Under the pieces are notes generated by a model. It was not told the DNA's origin, searched no databases, and saw only the letters and a list, made by a program, of their open reading frames with translations. A stretch of 64,000 bases of DNA from an uncultured Cellvibrio sp. (GTDB taxonomy: Bacteria; Pseudomonadota; Gammaproteobacteria; Pseudomonadales; Cellvibrionaceae): positions 62,001 to 126,000 of the forward strand of contig CALFXJ010000021.1 in NCBI GenBank assembly GCA_937958105.1. The letters run 5' to 3'. Each line of letters starts with the position of its first letter. Within the stretch, counting starts at the first letter, position 1. Of this stretch, positions 25,731 to 35,564 are shown piece after piece. The position numbers and the translations under genes are program-made.

Positions 25731-27818
25731 ATGGAATATAACAGTGTTACCTTTACCGCTTACCTGAGCGCGGCCATTATTGCGGGCCTATTGACGGTTA
25801 CCTACTGTTACCAATTCTTCAAGCAGCAGCGCACCTATGTCTTTGCGCTGGGGGCCGCGACCCATACCCTTAACCTGCTGATCACCGCGCTCTCCTTCGG
25901 CGACCAGGACTACTCTGCCCTCACTCTGCTGGTCTATGAGTGCCTCCATTACAACGTCTGGGTGTTATGCATCGCCCTGATTCTGCTGGGGGCCTCCAAT
26001 AAGCAACGCCTGCCCTCCAGCCTGAAGATTCTGTTCAACATCGGCTGGCCCCTGACGGCCATTGTGATGACCGCCAGCGTCATAAACTATGAACCGCTGT
26101 TGCGCCTGTCCTCCTGGTTTGCCTTGGCGCTGGCGGTCATCGGCCTGGTGAGTGTTGAGCAGCTGTTCCGCTATGCGGCGACCAACGACCGCCAGATCAA
26201 GCTGATGTGCATGAACCTGGGCGTGCTCTTTCTATATGACATCTATTTATATACCCACAGCCTGATCTTTCAGGGGCTCGATCCCCTGCTCTGGCAATCC
26301 AGGGCGGCAGTCTCCATCGGCACCTGCCTATTCATGGCGCTGGGCGGACTGCTGCTGATGCAGCGCAGCGACCGGCCGGCTCATTTCAACCTGTCCCGTC
26401 CGATTGCTTTCTACACAACCTCGCTGGTGGGCGTGGGGGTTCTGATCAGTGCACTGGCACTCGGTGGATATTACGTGCGTCTCTACGGGGGCAACTGGGG
26501 CACTGTGGTGTACAGCTTTGTGCTGATCGGTGCGGTGCTGGCTATCGCTACGGTATTTCTTTCCAGCAGTATTCGCTCCCAGCTGTCGGTGCTGATCAAT
26601 AAGCATCTGTTCCGCCACAAGTATGACTACCGCAATGAATGGCTGGGCCTGATCAACTATCTGGCTCAGCCAGCCGAAAATAATGAGGTGAACCAGCGGG
26701 CCTTTTATGCCGTGGCCTCCATCACTAAAGCGCCAGGTGGCGCTATCTGGCTGCGCAAGCAGGGTTTTTACGAACCCGTCTTTCAGTCCGGCCTTCCTGC
26801 GTTTGTGGATTTACAGGAAGAACCGGTGGACAGTCCCTTCTGCGAGACCTTTCTGCAATCCGAGTGGGTATTTTTCCCGGACTCAGGGGACAACGAAGCC
26901 CTGAGCCAGCACAACGAATTTCTCCCCGGCTGGACCCGCAACATCCCCGAACTCTGGTTGATATTCCCGTTGATCGTTGCAGAAGAACTGGTGGGCTTTA
27001 TGGCCTTGACCAAGCCCACCGCCGACGCATCGCTCACCTGGGAGGATCTGGATATGCTGAAGACCATGGGGCGGCAGCTGGCCAGCTATCTGAAACGTCA
27101 CCATCAGGCTGAACAGCTGGTGGAGGTGCGCCAGTTCGATACCTACAACAAACTGGTTGCCTTTATTATCCATGACCTCAATAACCTGATCGCCCAGCAG
27201 GCGCTGGTGGTGCGTAATGCGGAACGCCATAAAGATAATCCAGCGTTTATCGAAGACGCGATCGAAACCATCAGCAACTCTGTGGACCGCATGAATAACC
27301 TGCTAAAAAAACTGCGCCGCGATGAAAGCGACCTGGTCAAATGTCTGTATCTGCGGGATGTCATTGAGCAGGCGCTGGCGGAGTGTCAGCGCAGCACACC
27401 GGTATTGACCGCTGATATTCAGGATACGGACAAGACGATCAATGCCGACCAGGTGCGGCTGGTAATGACTATCACCAACTTCATCAAAAACGCCCAGGAA
27501 GCCACGCCGGATGACGGCCGCGTCCACGTTACATTGCGCTGCTCCGGCAATAGTGCCACCATAACCATAGAAGATAATGGTTCCGGCATGGACTGGGATT
27601 TTATTCACAACCGTTTATTTAAACCTTTCGACACCACCAAATCCGGTAAAGGTATGGGTATCGGTGTTTACCTCTCGCGCGAATATATCAGTGAACTGGG
27701 CGGCACATTGAACGTGGAAAGCGCTGTCGGCGAAGGCACAACGATTACCATGACCCTGCCGCTCAATGCGTCCCATCAACAAGGATTAATGAGCTTCCAT
27801 GAGCAGACAGTCCAGTAA
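25731..27818 (+). CDS. prsK: XrtA/PEP-CTERM system histidine kinase PrsK
   Basis: 695 aa. N-terminal ~290 residues carry about 8-9 membrane helices, then a GAF-like cytosolic domain (about 315-455) and a histidine kinase: phosphoacceptor H481 in FIIHDLNNLIAQ, N-box FIKNAQEA, G1 DNGSGM, F/G2 FKPFDTTKSGKGMGIG. This architecture and the linkage to prsR, prsT and an exosortase locus identify PrsK. It is expected to phosphorylate PrsR. Its end overlaps the prsR start by 20 bases. The signal sensed is unknown. The identification rests on architecture and context. Confidence 0.88.
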   Translation: MEYNSVTFTAYLSAAIIAGLLTVTYCYQFFKQQRTYVFALGAATHTLNLLITALSFGDQDYSALTLLVYECLHYNVWVLCIALILLGASNKQRLPSSLKILFNIGWPLTAIVMTASVINYEPLLRLSSWFALALAVIGLVSVEQLFRYAATNDRQIKLMCMNLGVLFLYDIYLYTHSLIFQGLDPLLWQSRAAVSIGTCLFMALGGLLLMQRSDRPAHFNLSRPIAFYTTSLVGVGVLISALALGGYYVRLYGGNWGTVVYSFVLIGAVLAIATVFLSSSIRSQLSVLINKHLFRHKYDYRNEWLGLINYLAQPAENNEVNQRAFYAVASITKAPGGAIWLRKQGFYEPVFQSGLPAFVDLQEEPVDSPFCETFLQSEWVFFPDSGDNEALSQHNEFLPGWTRNIPELWLIFPLIVAEELVGFMALTKPTADASLTWEDLDMLKTMGRQLASYLKRHHQAEQLVEVRQFDTYNKLVAFIIHDLNNLIAQQALVVRNAERHKDNPAFIEDAIETISNSVDRMNNLLKKLRRDESDLVKCLYLRDVIEQALAECQRSTPVLTADIQDTDKTINADQVRLVMTITNFIKNAQEATPDDGRVHVTLRCSGNSATITIEDNGSGMDWDFIHNRLFKPFDTTKSGKGMGIGVYLSREYISELGGTLNVESAVGEGTTITMTLPLNASHQQGLMSFHEQTVQ

Positions 27819-29184
27819 TAAACCAACGCTTTTGATTATCGAAGACGATCGTGGCCTGCAGAGTCAGTTGCGCTGGCACTTCGACCAATACGAAACCATC
27901 ATCGCCGAAAATCGTCAGGATGCAATCGCTGCGCTGCGGCTACATGAAGCCTCCGTCATCATTCAGGATCTGGGATTACCGCCGGATGAAGACGGTGTCG
28001 ATGAAGGTTTTAAATGTATCCAGGATATTCTGCGTATCTCTCCTACCAGCAAGATCATCGTGATGACCGGCAAAACCGGCCATGAGCACGCTATCAGCGC
28101 AATTGCGATGGGAGCCTATGATTATTATCAGAAGCCGGTCGACCCCAGCACGCTCGACCTGATCGTGCAGCGCGCCTTTCATATCTATGAGCTGGAAGAG
28201 GATAACCGCCGACTGCACATCACTCAGCAGGAACCGCTCGAAGGACTGATCACCAACGATCCCAAGATGCTGAAGATCTGCCGCCAGCTGGAAAAAATTG
28301 CACCCACAACCGTCACCTGTACCCTCCTGGGTGAAAGCGGCACCGGTAAAGAAGTCATGGCGCGCGCAATTCACCAGATAAGTCCGCGTCGCAACAAGCG
28401 TTTTGTGGCCATCAATTGCGCCGCCGTGCCAGAAAATCTCATTGAAAGCGAACTCTTCGGTTACGAAAAAGGTGCTTTTACCGGAGCCAACAAAACCACC
28501 GTCGGCAAAGTCGAGACAGCCAACGAAGGCACCTTGTTTCTCGACGAGATCGGCGATATGCCGCTCAACCTCCAATCGAAGCTGCTGCGTTTTTTGCAGG
28601 AGCGAGTTATTGAACGTGTAGGCGGCCGCACTGAAATCCCGGTGGATGTACGGGTAATCTGTGCGACTAACAAGGACCTGGAGAAGATGGTCAGCGAAGG
28701 CACCTTCCGTGAGGACCTCTTCTATCGCATCTGTGAGATGACAGTCGACATACCACCGCTGCGGATGCGCCACGGGGATAAAGTGTTGCTGGCACGGCAC
28801 TTCAAGATGAAGTTCGCCGCCGAGCATTCACAGAATATTACGGGCTTTACGCCGGATGCCATCGCCGCGATAGAAAGTTATAACTGGCCGGGCAATATCC
28901 GGGAGATGGAGAATAAGGTGAAGCGGGCAGTCATCATGGCTGACGGAAAATATATTACCCGGGAAGATCTGGGCCTTGCCGATGCGGGTGAGCTTTCACT
29001 GAACCTGCGCCATGTGCGCCAGGCGGCAGAACAGTCGGCCATCATGCGCTCGTTGATCATGACGGATAACAATATTTCCGCCGCCGCAAAACTGCTCGGC
29101 ATTACCCGTCCGACCTTTTACGACCTGATTAAAAAATATGACATACCGGTAGCGCATAATCAGAGTAATCAGGACAACGATTAG
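27799..29184 (+). CDS. prsR: XrtA/PEP-CTERM sigma-54 response regulator PrsR
   Basis: 461 aa. Receiver domain about 1-125 with phosphoacceptor D57 (VIIQDLGLP) and K112; AAA+ domain about 150-380 with Walker A LGESGTGKE (177-185), sigma-54 contact loop GAFTGA (225-230) and TLFLDEIGDM; Fis-type HTH at the C-terminus (ISAAAKLLGITRPTFYDLI). It activates sigma-54 promoters, in this system those of exopolysaccharide and PEP-CTERM protein genes. Partner kinase is PrsK, whose gene overlaps. I did not find a convincing -24/-12 promoter in the gaps of this window, so targets may be elsewhere. Confidence 0.9.
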   Translation: MSRQSSNKPTLLIIEDDRGLQSQLRWHFDQYETIIAENRQDAIAALRLHEASVIIQDLGLPPDEDGVDEGFKCIQDILRISPTSKIIVMTGKTGHEHAISAIAMGAYDYYQKPVDPSTLDLIVQRAFHIYELEEDNRRLHITQQEPLEGLITNDPKMLKICRQLEKIAPTTVTCTLLGESGTGKEVMARAIHQISPRRNKRFVAINCAAVPENLIESELFGYEKGAFTGANKTTVGKVETANEGTLFLDEIGDMPLNLQSKLLRFLQERVIERVGGRTEIPVDVRVICATNKDLEKMVSEGTFREDLFYRICEMTVDIPPLRMRHGDKVLLARHFKMKFAAEHSQNITGFTPDAIAAIESYNWPGNIREMENKVKRAVIMADGKYITREDLGLADAGELSLNLRHVRQAAEQSAIMRSLIMTDNNISAAAKLLGITRPTFYDLIKKYDIPVAHNQSNQDND

Positions 29185-29245
29185 GTAACAAGAAGGTAGC
29201 TGGCCCACCGCTTCACCCGGGCATCGCGAATCATCACGGAACAGA

Positions 29246-31870
29246 ATGAACATGAAACACTTGCACATAATCGCCAGCCTCGGGTTAGCCTTGATGGTCG
29301 CCAGCTGCGGCAATAAAGAAGCGGAACAGGCTGCCAATGTCGAGCGGCATCTGCGCTCGGCCACGGCCTACACCCAACAGGGACAGCTGCGTGCGGCGAT
29401 GATCGAAGCAAAGAATGCGATCCAGCTGCAGCCGCATAACGCGGCAGGTTATAAAGCACTGAGCCAGATCTACAACTACATGGGTGCTTATGGTGCAACC
29501 CAGGAACTGCTCGAAAAAATTGTCGATCGTTATCCAGAAACAGCTACACTGCTTGCTGAAGCGTACTTGCATACCCAGAAAAACCGCTCTGCTCTGGAAC
29601 TCCTGAACAATCACCCGGCTCAGGAGCCGGCAGAACAATACCAGCAGTGGATACTGCGCGGACGGGCGCAGATTCCTCTCGGCGATCGCAGCGGATTTGA
29701 AAGCACACTTGCGCAACTGGCACAGCACGAGAACAGCCAGGTAGACGTTGCACTGTTGCGCGCACGCTGGGCACTGGCAAACGGAGACAGTGAATCGGCG
29801 GCGCAGAGTCTCGATCAATTACTCAATCAGAATCCCGATCACTTCGATGCATTGATCCTGCGCGGAGAAATTGCGCGCTATCAGAATAACCTGTCCGATG
29901 CGGAGAAATACTTTACCCGCGCCCTGACCACACTCGGCAGCACCGATATCATGACGGCGCAGCGCATAGCGGTATTGAATCAATTGACCGATGTTTTGAT
30001 CCGTGAAGGGCGCACCAGTGAAGCCTACGCTTATCAGAAGCTGCTGTCCGAAGCCAACCCCGAAAGTCATTCAGCGCAGCAGCGTTTCAATGAAGCCCTG
30101 GCGCTGTATCAGGATGGCAACTATTCCGGTGCCGAAGCCGTCCTCACCAAACTGCATGAGGAATTTCCACAGAATGCCACCACCGGCACGCTGCTGGGAC
30201 TGGTTCAACATCAATTGGGGCGCGATGAAAATGCTGCTGAGCTGTTTGATCAGTATATTGATCCCGAAACCGCATCTACCAGCCTGATTCAAACTGCCGT
30301 GCTCACCAAGTTGCGCGCTGATCAGGACGACGAAGCCCTGGCGCTGCTGAAACTGGCGAGCGAAAACCAGCCGGACAATCCGGCATTACTGGCAAGTTAC
30401 GGCCTGGCACTGCTCGACCGAGATCCCACCAGCAATGAAGGCGCCTTGGCACTGGAGAAGAGTTTGGCCTTGGATGTCTCGCAACAACGCCTGCGGATCG
30501 CGCTTGCCAAGCGCTACTTCGCGCTGGACAACAAAGAGCAGGCGCTGGCCCAGCTACAGAAAACCTACAGTGAAATACCCCTCGACATCGTAATTCAGCA
30601 GAGCTATTTCCACGCATTGATCGCGGACGGGCAACAGGCGCAGGTTAAAGCGCTGATTACTCAGTTCCAGCAGGAATTCCCGGATAATCCGCGCGGCGAT
30701 TTCCTGGCGGGCTGGCTCGCTTACGAAGAGAAAAATTTCAGCGAAGCCCAACGTGCTTTTCAGAAAGCCATCGATCATCCTGATAATCGCGAAAAACAAT
30801 TTGCCTATGCCGGACTCGCCCAGATTCACACCGAGCAGCAAAGACCACAACAGGCGGCAACGGCCTGGCAATCAGCACTGAAAGCCGACCCCGGCATGAT
30901 TCCCGCTTATGGCCACTGGTTGAAACTCATGCATGAGATGAAACGCGATGACGACGCCATCGCCTTTCTTGTCGATCTGGAAGAAGGCAGCCAGCAATGG
31001 CAGCCCTCTGTGATGCTGGCCCGCATCCATGCGGCAAAGAAAGATACTCTGCAGGCTATCACCCATATCGAAACGGCTCAGGCGCGCAGCGGCAACAGTA
31101 CACCCGTCAAACAGCTCGCGGCTGATTTATACCACCAGCAGGGTGCGAACCTGCTTGCACAAAAACAGTTGGAGGAAGGCAAAGCTTACCTGCTGCGTGC
31201 CTTGAAACTTTTTCCGCACAACCTTCGTTATATCGCCAGCATGGTACAGGCCGAACTGGTCAGCAAAAACACGGCGGAAGCACAGAAACTGCTGGACCAG
31301 CTGGCCGCAACCCAGAGCAACCAATCCACGCGCTTTAATCTGCAGGCGATGATCCGCATTGCCGAAAAAAAACCGGATGAGGCGTTGCAACTTTACCGCC
31401 AGTCCTGGCAATCCTCTCCCAATGACACAGCCGCTGAAGCCTTGTTCAATCATTACCAAAAGCATGAACCCGAACAGGCTGATGCCTTTGTCGATGAATG
31501 GGTGCAGAAGCTGCCGGACAGCGCCAAGCCTGTGTTGATTAAAGCCATGAAAGCACAGCGGGAGAGCCAGGCAGTGGACGCCATCAAATGGTATGAGAAA
31601 ACTATTGCGCTGGCACCACGCATGCCCGCTGCATTGAACAACCTTGCCTGGTTGTACTACGAACAGAAAGATTCGCGCGCGCTGGAATTAGCCAGACGCG
31701 CTTATGAACTCGCCCCAGACAATGCCGCTATTATGGATACCTATGGCTGGCTGCTGGTGGAAGGGGGAGAAGTGCAACAAGGAGTCAGGATTCTCGAACA
31801 GGCCACGCAGGCTGCTCCCGATAGTAAAGAGATTCAAGAACACCTTGCTGCAGCCAGAGCGCGCTTATAA
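29246..31870 (+). CDS. prsT: XrtA/PEP-CTERM TPR-repeat lipoprotein PrsT
   Basis: 874 aa. Signal peptide with lipobox LMVASC, so lipid-anchored and facing the periplasm. The rest is a superhelix of many TPR units (for example YKALSQIYNYMGAYGATQEL, PDHFDALILRGEIARYQNNL, PAALNNLAWLYYEQKDSRAL near the C-terminus). Length and position after prsK-prsR match PrsT, found with exosortase A loci and presumed to scaffold polymer synthesis or export. Gap of 61 bases to prsR. Followed by a 10-bp dyad. Confidence 0.9.
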   Translation: MNMKHLHIIASLGLALMVASCGNKEAEQAANVERHLRSATAYTQQGQLRAAMIEAKNAIQLQPHNAAGYKALSQIYNYMGAYGATQELLEKIVDRYPETATLLAEAYLHTQKNRSALELLNNHPAQEPAEQYQQWILRGRAQIPLGDRSGFESTLAQLAQHENSQVDVALLRARWALANGDSESAAQSLDQLLNQNPDHFDALILRGEIARYQNNLSDAEKYFTRALTTLGSTDIMTAQRIAVLNQLTDVLIREGRTSEAYAYQKLLSEANPESHSAQQRFNEALALYQDGNYSGAEAVLTKLHEEFPQNATTGTLLGLVQHQLGRDENAAELFDQYIDPETASTSLIQTAVLTKLRADQDDEALALLKLASENQPDNPALLASYGLALLDRDPTSNEGALALEKSLALDVSQQRLRIALAKRYFALDNKEQALAQLQKTYSEIPLDIVIQQSYFHALIADGQQAQVKALITQFQQEFPDNPRGDFLAGWLAYEEKNFSEAQRAFQKAIDHPDNREKQFAYAGLAQIHTEQQRPQQAATAWQSALKADPGMIPAYGHWLKLMHEMKRDDDAIAFLVDLEEGSQQWQPSVMLARIHAAKKDTLQAITHIETAQARSGNSTPVKQLAADLYHQQGANLLAQKQLEEGKAYLLRALKLFPHNLRYIASMVQAELVSKNTAEAQKLLDQLAATQSNQSTRFNLQAMIRIAEKKPDEALQLYRQSWQSSPNDTAAEALFNHYQKHEPEQADAFVDEWVQKLPDSAKPVLIKAMKAQRESQAVDAIKWYEKTIALAPRMPAALNNLAWLYYEQKDSRALELARRAYELAPDNAAIMDTYGWLLVEGGEVQQGVRILEQATQAAPDSKEIQEHLAAARARL

Positions 31871-31913
31871 ATTTTTTTTGCCGAGCTAGCATCAGCAAGC
31901 CCCAGATGAAGTC

Positions 31914-31945
31914 TTACTACTCAGCGGTATCTGATTGAGTAGTAA
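31914..31945. repeat. Perfect 10-bp inverted repeat between prsT and GNAT gene
   Basis: TTACTACTCA (31914-31923) and TGAGTAGTAA (31936-31945) are exact complements around 12 bases. It lies 43 bases after the prsT stop and 17 bases before the next start. No T-run follows on either strand. It could be an operator or a weak hairpin. Confidence 0.7.
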
Positions 31946-31961
31946 AATCCGGTGACTATTT

Positions 31962-33020
31962 ATGGTTCTAGCTTCCTCCGATTTTTTTCCGGCGAGTCAG
32001 CAGCCGGGGCTGTTTCGCTCCGACGCCTGGCTCACTGCCTGGCATGACACCTGGGGCAGACATCCTGCGCTATTAATGCCGGAAAAAACGACCAGCGCCA
32101 CTGCACAGGATCTGCGTCATATGATCCTGCGCGTGAGCAGCCGCAGAAAAAAAATTCTATCTGTGGTCAACGCCTTTCCTCCCGGTCTATCGAGCAGCTC
32201 AACCCCCAGTGTCCGCAGCGAATATTTTTTCCTGGAACGGGAGGAAGGTGACCTGGCTGACACGATACGGCGTTGGTTGAATGCCGCACAGTGTTACAGC
32301 TGGGATCAACTTTACATCGCCGATGTACTTCGCTCATCCCTCACCTATACCCTGCTGCTTGAAGAGGCGCAGAGACGAGGACTGGAGGTCATTCATCAGA
32401 ACATTGAAAGTACCTACGCTATCGATCTGCGCCACCAGGGTTTTGAGGACTATTTACAAAGCCGGGGAAAAAATACGCGACTTAAACTCTTCAACCGCCG
32501 GCGCAACCTCGCGCAGCTTGGCAAAGTAGAGGTCAACAATATCTGGCCGAATCGTGCGGGTTTTTTTGAGTTGCTCGATCAGTTTCACCAGGCCCGCTGG
32601 GGTAAACCCTGCTACCGGGAAGGTAATCGAAAATTTATCAATCGACTGCTGGACAACCTGGATCAGGAAGGGCATCCGGTTGACTTCTCCGTCCTCACCC
32701 TTGCCGGCAAACCCTTGTCAGCTGTATTCGACATCAGCTATCAGGGACGTAAGTACAATCTCCAGACGGGCTATCAGGAAAACTTCCATAAATCCATATC
32801 CCTCGGCACCTTGCATTTTGGCTATCAGATCGAAGCGGCATTCAGGGATCCTGATGTGGCGTTTTATGACTTCATGGCAGGGAAAGGTAAGAACTCAGAT
32901 TATAAGAAATCCCTGGCTAACTGCTCAGATGAATTTGCAACCCTGCTGCTGGTCCGCAGCCCGCTACTTAAACTGTATTATCGGGCGCGCCATCTGTTCT
33001 GCGGGTCCCAGCGCGGTTAA
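31962..33020 (+). CDS. CelD/BcsL-type GNAT family acyltransferase
   Basis: 352 aa, cytosolic. Belongs to the GNAT/FemAB-like group often seen in exopolysaccharide loci (Acetyltransf_6): the central LRHQGFEDYLQSRGKNTRLKLF and RRRNLAQLG region and the C-terminal FSVLTLAGKPLSAVFDI, YNLQTGYQENFHK, YDFMAGKGKNSDYK segments are typical. Likely acylates or aminoacylates a sugar intermediate; substrate unknown. Its TAA shares bases with the stop of the convergent FemAB gene (overlap 33017-33020). It could be co-transcribed with prsT or separated by the dyad at 31914. Confidence 0.75.
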   Translation: MVLASSDFFPASQQPGLFRSDAWLTAWHDTWGRHPALLMPEKTTSATAQDLRHMILRVSSRRKKILSVVNAFPPGLSSSSTPSVRSEYFFLEREEGDLADTIRRWLNAAQCYSWDQLYIADVLRSSLTYTLLLEEAQRRGLEVIHQNIESTYAIDLRHQGFEDYLQSRGKNTRLKLFNRRRNLAQLGKVEVNNIWPNRAGFFELLDQFHQARWGKPCYREGNRKFINRLLDNLDQEGHPVDFSVLTLAGKPLSAVFDISYQGRKYNLQTGYQENFHKSISLGTLHFGYQIEAAFRDPDVAFYDFMAGKGKNSDYKKSLANCSDEFATLLLVRSPLLKLYYRARHLFCGSQRG

Positions 33021-34408
33021 GGAAGGTTCGCCACAATCGGCGGACCAATGAGTTTAGTTATCCATACCGGTATGCGCTTCCAGATGCTGATCATTAATTT
33101 ATACTTCGGATTATCCGGATTTAACTCCGGTACACTGCCCCCTGCCGGAAATACGTAGTACCAGTAGTGTGGATAAGGTTTTGCACCCCATTGTTTTTTG
33201 AAATGATAGGTCCCAGCCCCACGGGTTGAGCGGCCAAAATCGAAAAATCGATAGCCCTCTCGAATGGCGTAGCCGAGGATCTGGCGATACATCCACATGT
33301 TGGTATTCATCGCGTTGGCCTGCCTGATGGTCGAGGCCCAGGGGATCTCGAGCATCTCTCCATGACCGATCACAAAGCCCGTCGAAACGGGTCTTCCACT
33401 AACATACACAACAATCAATTGTGAGTTGACGTCAGTTGCTGAAAGGATATTGGCAAACCACTCCCGTGAATACACCGGCGTACCCAGGTCCCGCATGTTC
33501 TGGGCAAATACCTGGTAGAAATCATCCAGCAGCTCCAGTTTGCCAAAGCTTACCTGTGGATTATATTCCTGCGCCTTTTTATATTGGGCCCGCACCTTAG
33601 CACCCAATTGTTCATCCAGCTCGGCTTCCGTAGGCGGCAGTGTTAAAACCATCGACACTTTTTTATCAGAGGCATGATCTCCCAACTCAGCCTGCATGGT
33701 GCGGACTTCGATGTGCGACAGGCCTTCGTTGACACAGACATGATGCAGCGACGCGATGAGATCCCGGGCCACGTTGACCCAGTCACTGATAACACCGCCA
33801 TAGTTAAAGTAGGGAATGGATACGGCGAAACGCCCGAACAACCTGCTTGAAAAAAAAGTCAGTGGCACACCCGCAAGGATATTTCCATCTGTGTCTTCCG
33901 CCACCCAGATGCGGGTGGGATGACCAAAAGAATTTTTGATGATTTCCGGCCATACAACTTGATGATAAGCCGACGCCGCCCTGGCAGCCACAAATGTATT
34001 CCAACGAGGAATATCCTCCGGCTGCAACTCATGAATCGTGTAGTCGCCCGCGTAGTGATTTTTCTCCGGAACTTTAACAAAGGGTGGGACAGCTTCAACG
34101 GGGGCTGCGGGTTGAACAATCAGCTCCGCCAGAGATTTTTCAATCTGTTTCAGCTGTTCTTCCAGATGCTTGACCTCGGCCGATACCACCTGCATCCTGG
34201 CAATCAACTGGTCCCGCTCCTGTGCTAGTACTGTTTTAAATTGTCGGGCTATGTCTGCTTTATCTTTTTTAATCTCTTTCAAACGACATTTGAGAGTGGT
34301 TGACTGATCCGCGAGCTCAAGCAGCCGACGCCCTTTGTCATCTTCTGCCGACAGCCCCAGCGAAGCCATTGCCGCCTGTGGAGCAGCAATAAATTCCTTT
34401 ATATCCAT
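33017..34408 (-). CDS. FemAB family XrtA-associated protein with SerRS-like coiled-coil arm
   Basis: 463 aa. Residues about 125-460 form a FemAB/GNAT-like double domain of the type linked to XrtA loci: WNTFVAARAASAYHQVVWP, YFNYGGVISD, RDLGTPVYSREWF, VSTGFVIGHGEMLEIPWAST, FDFGRSTRGAGTYHFKKQW. The N-terminal ~110 residues (MDIKEFIAAP ... LAELIVQPAAP) are a charged coiled-coil hairpin that resembles the tRNA-binding arm of seryl-tRNA synthetase. XrtA-type FemAB proteins as I remember them are about 330-350 aa, so this is an extended version. It may transfer an amino acid onto polymer or lipid carrier; donor unknown. Convergent with the GNAT gene. Confidence 0.8.
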   Translation of the reverse strand: MDIKEFIAAPQAAMASLGLSAEDDKGRRLLELADQSTTLKCRLKEIKKDKADIARQFKTVLAQERDQLIARMQVVSAEVKHLEEQLKQIEKSLAELIVQPAAPVEAVPPFVKVPEKNHYAGDYTIHELQPEDIPRWNTFVAARAASAYHQVVWPEIIKNSFGHPTRIWVAEDTDGNILAGVPLTFFSSRLFGRFAVSIPYFNYGGVISDWVNVARDLIASLHHVCVNEGLSHIEVRTMQAELGDHASDKKVSMVLTLPPTEAELDEQLGAKVRAQYKKAQEYNPQVSFGKLELLDDFYQVFAQNMRDLGTPVYSREWFANILSATDVNSQLIVVYVSGRPVSTGFVIGHGEMLEIPWASTIRQANAMNTNMWMYRQILGYAIREGYRFFDFGRSTRGAGTYHFKKQWGAKPYPHYWYYVFPAGGSVPELNPDNPKYKLMISIWKRIPVWITKLIGPPIVANLP

Positions 34409-34481
34409 TAGCTTACCTTAACCAGTCCCCGCTTCATTGAGCAGGAAGAACAATAGAATATGCTGTATGAAATGGAGCAAC

Positions 34482-35486
34482 TCAAGATAATTTGTTTCTC
34501 AACACTTCAATCCAGGATGAATAGCGGACAAACTTATCAAACGTCTCCGGAAAGCCGATGCGATCGATCTGATACAAATTATTGCGGATGACGTTCAGGT
34601 TGGTTGGCTTGGAGATGGTGGTGATTGCCGAGGAGAATCCCACCTGCTCTACCAGCCGGGGATGAGCTACTGAAAAGTCCCGGGCGGTACCTGAGGGATA
34701 ACAAAAGACCCGTGACGGATTAGCCAGCTCTGTCTCAACACGCCGCTTGGAATAAGTCAGCTCTTCCAGGATTTCTTCATCACTCAGCGCACTCAATACG
34801 AGGTGAGAGCGAGAATGCGCTCCGATGCGAAGCCCCTGTTGCTCATATTCGCGCAGCGCTTCCCAAGTAGCGGGTGCGTAATCTTCGGGTGCCTGAGCAG
34901 GGATTTCAACATCGCAGACTGCTTGCAGCTGTTGCAGAAAATCGTGCAGGGCTTTTCTATTGAGCTTTTTTGCGTGATGACACAGTGCTCGACGAGCGTT
35001 GACCCGGTGGCCCGCACTCGAACAATTGAGTTCAAGGGATTTACCGTTACTCTCGATGGTAAAATGCGTGTGCGGTGTGTGCCAGATGATGTAAGAAACC
35101 TTGGCATCCCATGGCCAATCGATCCGGTCAACAAAATCTGTGATAGTAAACAGGGTCGGTTTCGCCTGATATTTCAACAGCACCGGTACCAGTCGTGTAA
35201 GCTGGTCCGCGTACCCGTCGTCAAGCGTAAAACACAGCGTCGGATGAGTCAGTTCCTGACGTTTAACGGCCGCTTCAACCAGCTCATCAATCGAGGCGAA
35301 ACGGTATCCGCGCTCGACAGCGAACTGCAGACTACGGTCCAGCAGTGCTTCGTCAATGCCATGGAAAGAGTGATTTGCAGGATTGGGACGATGCAGGGTA
35401 TAGATCGTCACAAACGGCCCGACGAGTTTCGTCATCCAGCGATCAACATATTTATTTGTCATCGCCTGTAACAATAAATGATTCAT
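34482..35486 (-). CDS. NodB-type polysaccharide deacetylase
   Basis: 334 aa from Met at 35486 (MNHLLLQAM); the 6-residue upstream extension is dropped. NodB homology core: CFTLDDGYADQ (TxDD, catalytic base Asp and metal Asp) and the metal His pair HSRSH in IGAHSRSHLVLSAL. It would remove N- or O-acetyl groups from a glycan. No signal peptide, so it is probably cytosolic. A second deacetylase lies 78 bases upstream on the same strand. Sits in a minus-strand run with FemAB and an ATP-grasp enzyme. Confidence 0.85.
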   Translation of the reverse strand: MNHLLLQAMTNKYVDRWMTKLVGPFVTIYTLHRPNPANHSFHGIDEALLDRSLQFAVERGYRFASIDELVEAAVKRQELTHPTLCFTLDDGYADQLTRLVPVLLKYQAKPTLFTITDFVDRIDWPWDAKVSYIIWHTPHTHFTIESNGKSLELNCSSAGHRVNARRALCHHAKKLNRKALHDFLQQLQAVCDVEIPAQAPEDYAPATWEALREYEQQGLRIGAHSRSHLVLSALSDEEILEELTYSKRRVETELANPSRVFCYPSGTARDFSVAHPRLVEQVGFSSAITTISKPTNLNVIRNNLYQIDRIGFPETFDKFVRYSSWIEVLRNKLS

Positions 35487-35564
35487 CACAATCCCATTTA
35501 CCAAATCCGTTGAAGATGGATATGCTTCTTCAAGGACTTTTCCCTCGTTATATCGTTGATATCG

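Noticed and set aside
29200..29220. Sigma-54 promoter in front of prsT (TGGCCC-N5-TTCA)
   Set aside because: -12 element lacks the invariant GC.
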